The notes under the pieces: generated by a model | What the model was told of the DNA's origin: nothing | The model's input: the letters and a program-made list of their open reading frames with translations, nothing else | Databases searched by the model: none | Assembly (NCBI GenBank): GCA_946008205.1 | Contig: CAMGAZ010000089.1 | Location: forward strand, 1 to 6,403 | Direction: 5' to 3' | Source: an uncultured Clostridium sp. | GTDB lineage: Bacteria > Bacillota > Clostridia > TANB77 > CAG-508 | DNA length: 6,403 nucleotides | Position numbers and translations under genes: made by a program | In this document: positions 1 to 5,235 of the stretch, piece after piece | Layout of the letters: each line of letters starts with the position of its first letter | Numbering within the stretch: the stretch's first letter is position 1

Positions 1-49
1 CATCAGAGTAATATGCGAAAATCCTAAGCATAAACAAAGACAAGGATAA
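1..49 (+). CDS. rpmJ: Ribosomal protein L36 (bL36), C-terminal end only
   Basis: Reading from base 2, the frame gives IRVICENPKHKQRQG and stops at TAA 47-49. This is the nearly invariant end of bL36, the smallest protein of the large ribosomal subunit. The Cys (14-16) and His (29-31) are the last two ligands of the family's zinc ribbon; the first two cysteines lie upstream of the window. L36 sits just before rpsM in most Firmicutes, so the position also fits. The fragment is too short for automatic ORF calling. Identity rests on the tail motif plus synteny. Confidence 0.94.
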   Translation, partial: IRVICENPKHKQRQG

Positions 50-64
50 TTAAAAATTAGATAT

Positions 65-134
65 TAACACAAATCGAGATTAGCGGCTGTTAAATATGGT
101 TGTACTATATTTAATAAATTTAAGGTTTGTGTTT
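65..134 (+). promoter_or_regulatory. Nested hairpin leader upstream of rpsM (candidate r-protein control element)
   Basis: Two nested inverted repeats lie in the unusually long 276-base gap between rpmJ and rpsM (50-325). The outer arms 66-75 and 124-133 (AACACAAATC / GGTTTGTGTT) pair over 10 bp with one G-U. The inner arms 88-100 and 104-116 pair over 13 bp with two G-U around a TGT loop. An asymmetric interior loop (76-87 and 117-123) separates them, the sort of layout seen in protein-binding mRNA leaders. In E. coli the alpha operon is controlled by S4 binding a leader before rpsM, and here S4 is encoded in the same operon. The S4 link is inference; the pairing is seen directly. No T-run follows, so it is not a simple terminator. 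Confidence 0.4.
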
Positions 135-190
135 ATATATATGCTTATAAAAAAGTTAAAGACTGATTTAAAAAACTATAAATCACATAA

Positions 191-219
191 ATATTATAAA
201 ATACCTCTGAAATTATAAT
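191..219 (+). promoter_or_regulatory. Weak candidate internal promoter before rpsM
   Basis: A perfect TATAAT lies at 214-219, but the hexamer 17 bases upstream (191-196, ATATTA) is a poor -35. A 7-bp hairpin (229-235 / 241-247, loop AAGAG) would begin a few bases after the expected start point. In DNA this AT-rich a TATAAT can occur by chance, so this is only a candidate for internal transcription of the rpsM-rplQ part of the operon. Confidence 0.22.
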
Positions 220-278
220 ATGAGTGGAAATTTAAAAGAGTTAAATTAGTACATTTCACCTTTAGCAATTTTAGAAAG

Positions 279-306
279 CAAAAAACAAAAAACAAAATAC
301 AAAAAT
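279..306 (+). repeat. Four tandem A-rich heptamers before the rpsM ribosome binding site
   Basis: CAAAAAA CAAAAAA CAAAATA CAAAAAT run in register from 279 to 306, ending 7 bases before the Shine-Dalgarno GGAGGTG (314-320). The block is unstructured and A-rich, which commonly helps ribosome loading on highly expressed genes. It may equally be a simple-sequence expansion. Confidence 0.5.
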
Positions 307-325
307 AACATTTGGAGGTGCAAAA

Positions 326-691
326 ATGGCTCGTTTAGCAGGAGTTGATTTACCTAGAGAAAAGAGAATAGAAATAGGACTTACATATATATATGGAATA
401 GGATTGTCTCGTTCTCAAGAAATATTAAAAAAAGCTGGAATAAATCCAGATATTAGGGTAAAAGATTTAACAGATGAACAAGTACAAGCAATAAGAAACG
501 CAATGGAAGGTTATACACTAGAAGGTGACCTAAGAAGAGAAGTTGCATTAAATATAAAAAGACTAACAGAAATTGGTTGCTACAGAGGAACAAGACATAG
601 AAGAGGTCTTCCAGTAAGAGGACAAAGAACAAAAACAAATGCTCGTACAAGAAAAGGACCAAGAAAATTAGTAAGCAAGAGCAAAAAATAA
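326..691 (+). CDS. rpsM: 30S ribosomal protein S13 (uS13)
   Basis: The product has 121 residues, the usual length for bacterial S13. S13 lies in the head of the small subunit and contacts the P-site tRNA and the bridge to the large subunit. The start MARLAGVDLPREKR, the GIGLSRSQEIL segment (residues ~25-35, helix-two-turn-helix region) and the basic tail RGLPVRGQRTKTNARTRKGP (residues ~93-112) are family hallmarks. The ATG at 326 follows a strong GGAGGTG at 314-320. The basic C-terminal extension that threads between tRNAs is intact. It is the first complete gene of the alpha operon here, separated from rpmJ by a long structured leader and 41 bases upstream of rpsK. Confidence 0.98.
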   Translation: MARLAGVDLPREKRIEIGLTYIYGIGLSRSQEILKKAGINPDIRVKDLTDEQVQAIRNAMEGYTLEGDLRREVALNIKRLTEIGCYRGTRHRRGLPVRGQRTKTNARTRKGPRKLVSKSKK

Positions 692-731
692 AATTAATAT
701 CCAAAATCCAAGAGGAGGGAAAACTTAAAAA

Positions 732-1130
732 ATGGCTACAAAGAATTTAGCAAAGAAACCAACTAGAAGAAGAGACAGAAAAAATATAGAAAAAGGTATG
801 GCTCATATTCATTCTAGTTTTAATAATACAATAGTTACAATAACAGATACTCAAGGTAATGTTTTATCATGGGCAAGTGCTGGAGAATTAGGATTCAAAG
901 GTTCAAGAAAAAGTACTCCATTTGCTGCAGGAGAAGCTGCAGAAACAGCTGCTAAAGCTGCAATGGAGCATGGTTTAAAAACAGTCGATGTATTTGTTAA
1001 AGGACCAGGTTCTGGCCGTGAGTCTGCAATAAGATCATTACAAACAGCAGGACTTGAAATAACATCAATCAAAGATGTTACTCCAATACCTCACAATGGT
1101 TGTAGACCACCAAAAAGAAGACGTGTATAA
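732..1130 (+). CDS. rpsK: 30S ribosomal protein S11 (uS11)
   Basis: The product has 132 residues. S11 sits on the small-subunit platform and binds 16S rRNA near the mRNA exit. Hallmarks are AHIHSSFNNTIVTITDTQGN (residues ~24-43), the GFKGSRKSTPFAA segment (residues ~54-66), the GPGSGRESAIR loop (residues ~91-101) and the conserved end DVTPIPHNGCRPPKRRRV. The Asn-Gly pair in HNGCRPPK is the site that forms isoaspartate in E. coli S11. Translation starts at ATG 732 after GAGGAGGG (712-719). It lies between rpsM and rpsD as in other Clostridia. No oddities were seen. Confidence 0.98.
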   Translation: MATKNLAKKPTRRRDRKNIEKGMAHIHSSFNNTIVTITDTQGNVLSWASAGELGFKGSRKSTPFAAGEAAETAAKAAMEHGLKTVDVFVKGPGSGRESAIRSLQTAGLEITSIKDVTPIPHNGCRPPKRRRV

Positions 1131-1214
1131 TTTTTATTATGCGATTTAAGAATATAAATAAAACGAAATAAATCAATAAAGTTTGTGAAATAATTAAGGA
1201 AGGTGAAATATAAA

Positions 1215-1841
1215 ATGTCAAGATATAAAGACGAACAATGCCGTATTTGCCGTAGAGAAGGACAAAAATTGTTCTTAAAAGGCTCAAGATGCTATTCTGA
1301 CAAATGTAGCATAACAAGAAGAAATTATGCACCAGGACAAAATGGTCAAAAGAAAAGCAAAATTTCTGAATATGGTACTCAGTTAAGAGAAAAACAAAAA
1401 ACAAAAGCTTTCTATGGAGTAGGAGAAAAACAATTCAGAAAATACTTCGAAATGGCTTCAAATAGCAGAGGAAAAACAGGTGAAGTATTACTTCAAATAC
1501 TAGAAAGCAGATTAGATAATGTAGTTTACAGATTAGGATTTGCAAGCTCAAGAGCACAAGCTAGAATGCTTGTAACACACGGAGCTTTTGAAGTAAACGG
1601 ACAAAAGGTAGATATACCATCATACCTAGTAAAAGCTGGAGACGTAGTTTCAGTAAGAGAAATAAGAAAAGATAATGGAGCAATAAAAATTGCTGTAGAA
1701 GAAAATAGTAGCAGACCAGTTCCAACATGGCTTGAAAAAGACGCAGAAAAGCTAAGTGGAAAGGTTGTTACATTAGCAACAAGAGAAGACATTGACCTAC
1801 CTGTTGAGGAACATTTAATAGTAGAGCTTTACTCTAAATAA
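1215..1841 (+). CDS. rpsD: 30S ribosomal protein S4 (uS4), zinc-binding C+ form
   Basis: S4 is a primary 16S rRNA binder that nucleates assembly of the small-subunit body and, in some bacteria, represses its own operon. The product has 208 residues from ATG 1215. An upstream in-frame GTG at 1203 is rejected because it is part of the Shine-Dalgarno run AAGGAAGGTG (1196-1205) and the family starts MSRY. Cys 9, 12, 26 and 31 form a four-cysteine zinc site, making this the C+ paralogue type. The S4 RNA-binding domain covers roughly residues 99-163 (RLDNVVYRLGFASSRAQAR, then GAFEVNGQKVDIPSY). Unlike Bacillus, where rpsD stands alone, it lies inside the alpha operon. Confidence 0.97.
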   Translation: MSRYKDEQCRICRREGQKLFLKGSRCYSDKCSITRRNYAPGQNGQKKSKISEYGTQLREKQKTKAFYGVGEKQFRKYFEMASNSRGKTGEVLLQILESRLDNVVYRLGFASSRAQARMLVTHGAFEVNGQKVDIPSYLVKAGDVVSVREIRKDNGAIKIAVEENSSRPVPTWLEKDAEKLSGKVVTLATREDIDLPVEEHLIVELYSK

Positions 1842-1862
1842 TAGGTTATATTAAGTATAAAA

Positions 1863-1895
1863 GTTGTAAATATATTAATCCAGTATATTTATAAT
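1863..1895 (+). promoter_or_regulatory. AT-rich hairpin just before the rpoA ribosome binding site
   Basis: TAAATATA (1867-1874) and TATATTTA (1884-1891) are perfect inverted arms around a 9-base spacer. Weaker pairs extend the stem to 1863 / 1895. It ends 3 bases before the rpoA Shine-Dalgarno AGGAGGT (1899-1905). Almost all pairs are A-U or G-U, so stability is low. It could modulate rpoA translation relative to the ribosomal proteins or act as an mRNA processing site; both roles are inference. Confidence 0.35.
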
Positions 1896-1909
1896 ATTAG
1901 GAGGTAAAA

Positions 1910-2857
1910 ATGATAGAATTTGAAAAGCCAAATATTAAATGCTTAGAAATGGATAACAGTAAAAATTATGCTAAATTTACATGTGAACCACTAGAACGTG
2001 GATATGGTATTACAATAGGAAATTCATTAAGAAGAATATTACTTTCTTCACTTCCAGGAGCAGCTATAACATCTGTAAAAATAGATGGAGCTGCACATGA
2101 ATTTACTACAATACCAAATGTAGTTGAAGATGTACCAGAAATTATAGTTAACTTAAAGATGGTAAGAATCAAAGTAAATGGAGATGAACAAAAAACTCTA
2201 AGAATAAACTTCCAAGGAGAAGGAGAAGTTACAGCTGCAAACATTGAAACAGATGGAACAGTTGAAATACTAAATCCTGACTTACATATAGCAACTGTAT
2301 CTGAAGGTGGACATCTAACAATGGAAATGACAGCAAATCGTGGCAGAGGATACAACAATGCAGAAAAAAATAAAACACCAGATATGCCAATAGGAGTTAT
2401 TCCAATAGATTCTATATATACACCTGTAAAGAAAGTAAACTATACAGTAGAGAATACTAGAGTTGGTCAAATGGTAGATTTAGATAAGCTTACAATCGAA
2501 TTATGGACGGACGGAAGCCTTAAACCATACGAAGCATTAAGCTTAGCTGCTAAAATAATGACAGAACATTTAGAACTATTCATTGACTTATCAGAAATAA
2601 GTAAAAATACTCAAGTAATGGTAGAAAAAGAAGAATCTAAGAAAGAGAAAGTATTAGAAACTTCAATAGAAGACTTAGAATTATCTGCAAGATCATTCAA
2701 CTGCTTAAAGAGAGCAGGAATATCTACAGTAGAAGATCTAACAAATAAGACTGAAGCTGAAATGATGAAGGTAAGAAATTTAGGTAAAAAATCATTAGAT
2801 GAAGTAACTAACAAATTACATTCATTAGGTTTAGACTTCGCAAGCAATGATGATTAA
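1910..2857 (+). CDS. rpoA: DNA-directed RNA polymerase subunit alpha
   Basis: The product has 315 residues, normal for Firmicutes. The N-terminal domain (residues ~1-230) dimerises and seeds assembly of beta and beta-prime; its signature ERGYGITIGNSLRRILLSSL is at ~29-48. A charged, lysine/glutamate-rich linker at ~238-252 leads to the C-terminal domain (~254-309), which contains the double helix-hairpin-helix that binds UP elements and activators. Within it ARSFNCLKRAGI places Arg261 where E. coli has Arg265, the key DNA-contact residue, and KVRNLGKKSL is the second conserved stretch. The ATG follows AGGAGGT with a 4-base gap. The rplQ ribosome binding site overlaps its TAA, suggesting translational coupling. 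Confidence 0.98.
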   Translation: MIEFEKPNIKCLEMDNSKNYAKFTCEPLERGYGITIGNSLRRILLSSLPGAAITSVKIDGAAHEFTTIPNVVEDVPEIIVNLKMVRIKVNGDEQKTLRINFQGEGEVTAANIETDGTVEILNPDLHIATVSEGGHLTMEMTANRGRGYNNAEKNKTPDMPIGVIPIDSIYTPVKKVNYTVENTRVGQMVDLDKLTIELWTDGSLKPYEALSLAAKIMTEHLELFIDLSEISKNTQVMVEKEESKKEKVLETSIEDLELSARSFNCLKRAGISTVEDLTNKTEAEMMKVRNLGKKSLDEVTNKLHSLGLDFASNDD

Positions 2858-2872
2858 AGGAAGGTGAAAAAA

Positions 2873-3397
2873 GTGGCAACAAATAGAAAATTAGGAAGAA
2901 CAACTGACATACGTCTAGCAATGCTTAAAACTCAAGTAACAGACCTATTATGGCATGGAAAAATTGAGACAACTGTAACAAGAGCTAAAGAAACAAAAGC
3001 AATAGCTGATTCTTTAATAGCTTTAGCAGTAAAAGAAGCTGGAAACTTTGAAGAAGTAGAAGTTAAAGTTTCAAAAGCTAAATTAGACGAAAAGGGAAAT
3101 AAAGTTACAGAGCTTGTAAAAAGCAAAAATGGTAGAGAATATCTAAAAGTAGTAAGAGAAGAAACTACTGAAAAGAGAAAGAAAGACATGCCATCAAAGC
3201 TAAATGCAAGAAGAAAAATAATGAGAAATGTAAATAAAGTAAAAGATGCAGATGGAAAAAATGTTGATATACCTACAAAATTATTCGACGAACTAGCACC
3301 AAAATACAAAGACGTAAAAGGTGGATATACAAGAATAATAAAGAAAGGTCAACGTAGAGGAGACGCTGCAGAAACAGTTATATTAGAATTAATATAG
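2873..3397 (+). CDS. rplQ: 50S ribosomal protein L17 (bL17) with a long internal insertion
   Basis: bL17 lies near the peptide exit tunnel of the large subunit. The start is GTG 2873 (MATNRKLGRT...); the in-frame GTG at 2864 belongs to the Shine-Dalgarno run AAAGGAAGGTG (2856-2866) and the family begins MAxRKLGR. Conserved parts are RKLGRTTDIRLAML (~5-18), GKIETTVTRAKE (~29-40), NARRKIMRNV (~111-120) and GGYTRIIKKGQRRGD (~150-164). The product is 174 residues against about 113-130 for most bacteria. The excess is a charged segment at about residues 54-110 between the first core helices and the NARR helix. The flanking core is intact, so it is a real insertion and not a frameshift. It is the last gene of the operon and is followed by a terminator. 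Confidence 0.96.
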   Translation: MATNRKLGRTTDIRLAMLKTQVTDLLWHGKIETTVTRAKETKAIADSLIALAVKEAGNFEEVEVKVSKAKLDEKGNKVTELVKSKNGREYLKVVREETTEKRKKDMPSKLNARRKIMRNVNKVKDADGKNVDIPTKLFDELAPKYKDVKGGYTRIIKKGQRRGDAAETVILELI

Positions 3398-3410
3398 TTT
3401 AATATAAAAT

Positions 3411-3450
3411 AAAGAACACGTAATTGCAAAAATTAACGTGTTTTTTATTT
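3411..3450 (+). terminator. Intrinsic terminator of the alpha operon
   Basis: Arms 3415-3421 (AACACGT) and 3436-3442 (ACGTGTT) pair perfectly, and flanking A/T pairs extend the stem to 3411 / 3446. Inside, AATT (3422-3425) pairs with AATT (3431-3434) across a single bulged A, leaving a GCAAA loop. A run of six T (3441-3446), then ATTT, follows. It begins 14 bases after the rplQ stop and separates the ribosomal operon from the accessory genes. Confidence 0.9.
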
Positions 3451-3508
3451 GGTTTTCTAGGGATGAGGTTTTAAGTACTGCTTACCTTTAGAATTACAGT
3501 TAAAGCTA

Positions 3509-3537
3509 ATAACACTTTACAGAAAGATTCATATAAT
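3509..3537 (+). promoter_or_regulatory. Candidate promoter for the small glycosyltransferase-like gene
   Basis: TATAAT at 3532-3537 has ATAACA (3509-3514, four of six matches to TTGACA) 17 bases upstream. A second TATAAT at 3546-3551 lacks a fitting -35. The stretch CATATAATA (3530-3538) also fits the mother-cell sporulation -10 pattern CATAnnnTA, so control by SigE or SigK is possible but unproven. It lies after the operon terminator and before a gene that must have its own promoter. Confidence 0.4.
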
Positions 3538-3585
3538 ATAGTACATATAATTTATATATTGAAATTTGTTAGGGGGAAATATTTT

Positions 3586-3939
3586 ATGTTGGATTTTGCA
3601 TTAACCTCTATATTGTGGATATTAGCGCTATACGGACTTATTGAAATTATCAAAACTATAATACATATACATAAATATCCTAAAATATCGTTTAATGGGA
3701 CATCGTTTGTTATAACTGTGCACAATCAAGAAAATAACCTAGAATACTTTTTAAAACTACTTATATATAAAATACTATATTATAATTTAGATATACCTGA
3801 AATAATAATAGTAGACTTGGATTCAACTGATAACACTCTAAATATTTTGAGAAAATTTGCTAAAGATTTTTATTTCATAAATGTCTTGACTTTTGATGAA
3901 TACAAAAATATACTGACAGCACATAAAGAGATTCTATAA
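3586..3939 (+). CDS. Small membrane-anchored protein with a reduced GT2-like domain
   Basis: The product has 117 residues from ATG 3586, which follows AGGGGG (3571-3576); a TTG at 3559 would extend the frame upstream but has no good ribosome binding site. Residues ~4-28 are one hydrophobic segment (FALTSILWILALYGLIEII), followed by HKYPK. Residues ~40-100 resemble the first half of a family 2 glycosyltransferase: the FVITVHNQENNLEYFLKLL strand-helix is like the usual V-x-NE segment, and EIIIVDLDSTDNTLNIL is like VVDDGSTDGT, the nucleotide-sugar binding loop. The later DxD and acceptor regions are absent, so catalysis is doubtful. Similar short proteins occur in Clostridia, so it may be a genuine mini-family and not a broken gene. 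Its function is unknown. It is separated by 78 bases from the pilin-like gene, which has its own promoter. Confidence 0.75.
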   Translation: MLDFALTSILWILALYGLIEIIKTIIHIHKYPKISFNGTSFVITVHNQENNLEYFLKLLIYKILYYNLDIPEIIIVDLDSTDNTLNILRKFAKDFYFINVLTFDEYKNILTAHKEIL

Positions 3940-3973
3940 ATATACAAAAATATATAGAAACTTCTTAAATGTA

Positions 3974-3982
3974 TGTTATAAT
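3974..3982 (+). promoter_or_regulatory. Extended -10 promoter of the pilin-like gene
   Basis: TGTTATAAT is a perfect extended -10 (TG at 3974-3975, one base, TATAAT at 3977-3982). The -35 position (3954-3959, ATAGAA) is weak, as is common when the TG extension is present. Transcription would start near 3989, giving a leader of about 28 bases that holds the Shine-Dalgarno AAGGAGA (4004-4010). Confidence 0.65.
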
Positions 3983-4017
3983 TTAATTAGTAAATAAGAA
4001 TAGAAGGAGATAATCAA

Positions 4018-5235
4018 ATGAAAAAAATAAAAAGAAAAACCATAAACACTGAAAGCTCTGAGGATGTAACACACACTAACATTTTAAAGAAAGAAAAAGG
4101 AATTACACTAATTGCGCTTGTCGTAACAATCGTTGTACTTCTAATCCTTGCAGGAGTAAGCATTAACTTAGTAATAGGAAACAATGGAATAATAACAAAA
4201 TCAAAAGAGGGAAGAGACAAAACAGAGCAGGCAGTAGAAAATGATATGCTAGGACTAAATAGTTTATATGATGAAATGGATTCGTATATAAATGGCTCAG
4301 GTGAAGCTGGAGATATGACACTAGTAGAAGCATTTAATGAAGGAATATTACAAGTAGGAGACTATGTAAATTACCAAAATCCAACAAGCGGGCAATATGA
4401 AAGTAAGAGAACAGAAACTGGATACACCTCAAGCCAAACATATACAACAAGTAACAATGGAACAACAGTAAATTGGAGAGTACTAGGACTAAGCGAAGAC
4501 GGTAACCACTTATTATTAACATCAGGAAGCCCTCTAAAGCGAGAACAAGGAGAAACTGCAGATGAGGACTACCGTCCATATTATTGCTTATTTGGTGCAA
4601 CAGCAATGGTAAATTTTAAAGATGAATTAGATAATATATGTGGAATATATAAAAACAATTATGCAGATTCTGTAAAGAGCTTAACTATAGATGATATAAA
4701 CAGACTATGTGGAGTAACAGTTCATATTGGAACTAGTGCTGATGGCTCAGATAGCAAAGTATATAAAACTAGTGACGAAACACAAACCAATATAGACAAA
4801 AGGGGCAATATAGGAAGAACAAAATCATATACAGACCAATATGCAAGCCCACAAGATTATTTAAATGGAACAACAAGTAGCTTTGACAAGACAAGTAATG
4901 CATACTATTATGAAGGGTCAGACGCAATTTCAACTTCCTCAGCATTATATGATGTATTATTTGCAAACACAAATAGTAAGAGGTATTGGCTTGCTTCAAG
5001 TGCTGTCGGTGTTTCTTCAGACTGTTGTTACTTTGGCATTGGACTTGTCGAAGACGGTGAGGCTGACGCGGATGGACACTGTAACCAATTTTTTTCGAAT
5101 TATGTTGGATACGAAAACTCTGAGGGCGTTCGTCCCGTAGTTACTCTAAAATCTGATGTCAAATATGGCCAAATAACAGAAATAACACCACCAGTAGAAG
5201 AGGAGTGGAAAGCACCGAATGATGGTCCACGATAG
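4018..5235 (+). CDS. Pilin-like surface protein with C-terminal lectin-like, DGR-type variable domain
   Basis: The product has 405 residues; ATG 4018 follows AAGGAGA. Residues 22-58 form a class III (prepilin) signal: basic leader, KEKG at 25-28 with predicted cut after Gly28, then ITLIALVVTIVVLLILAGVSI as membrane anchor and assembly helix. Position +5 is Ala instead of the usual Glu. Residues ~61-90 are helical. Then VGDYVNY (113-119) and VNWRVLGLSEDGNHLLL (151-167) open the globular part, and SLTIDDINRL (221-230) is typical of the same gut Clostridia proteins. The C-terminus, KRYWLAS (321-327) to GVRPVVTLKSDV (370-381), matches the C-type-lectin/FGE-like fold of DGR target proteins. Its codons differ sharply from the rest. 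A proline- and glutamate-rich tail (~388-405) ends the protein. Probable role: surface-displayed or pseudopilus-associated ligand binding; this is inferred. It is alone in its transcription unit. Confidence 0.8.
   Translation: MKKIKRKTINTESSEDVTHTNILKKEKGITLIALVVTIVVLLILAGVSINLVIGNNGIITKSKEGRDKTEQAVENDMLGLNSLYDEMDSYINGSGEAGDMTLVEAFNEGILQVGDYVNYQNPTSGQYESKRTETGYTSSQTYTTSNNGTTVNWRVLGLSEDGNHLLLTSGSPLKREQGETADEDYRPYYCLFGATAMVNFKDELDNICGIYKNNYADSVKSLTIDDINRLCGVTVHIGTSADGSDSKVYKTSDETQTNIDKRGNIGRTKSYTDQYASPQDYLNGTTSSFDKTSNAYYYEGSDAISTSSALYDVLFANTNSKRYWLASSAVGVSSDCCYFGIGLVEDGEADADGHCNQFFSNYVGYENSEGVRPVVTLKSDVKYGQITEITPPVEEEWKAPNDGPR
4984..5157 (+). other. Candidate DGR variable region (VR) at the 3' end of the pilin-like gene
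   Basis: From Tyr323 to about Val381 the gene changes character. Lines 4981-5160 are 81/180 G or C (45%), against 16/60 (27%) at 4321-4380. Of the 46 codons from Leu325 to Gly370, 34 end in T or C and only 8 end in A. In the 50 codons from 4321, 18 end in T or C and about 30 end in A. Loss of A with mostly NNT/NNC codons is what adenine-directed mutagenesis of AAC/AAT-rich template codons would leave. The fixed ends YWLAS and GVRPVV frame it, and GGCGTTCGTCCCGTAG (5125-5140) is a GC-rich patch where an IMH site would be expected. No second copy (template repeat) was found in the window. Confidence 0.5.

Noticed and set aside
1078..1404. Long reverse-strand frames across rpsD, and similar ones over rpoA and rplQ
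   Set aside because: They are antisense shadows of conserved ribosomal and polymerase genes, with hydrophobic low-complexity translations.
3447..3508. Possible gene remnant or small RNA between the operon terminator and the next promoter
   Set aside because: No open frame, no stable fold beyond a 5-bp CTTTA/TAAAG stem, and no recognised motif.
5124..5136. GGG...CCC hairpin at the end of the candidate variable region
   Set aside because: Only three G-C pairs around a 7-base loop; too weak to call a DGR-type cruciform.
4865..5140. 91-codon frame inside the pilin-like gene
   Set aside because: It overlaps the better-supported gene in another frame and shows no domain or ribosome binding site.
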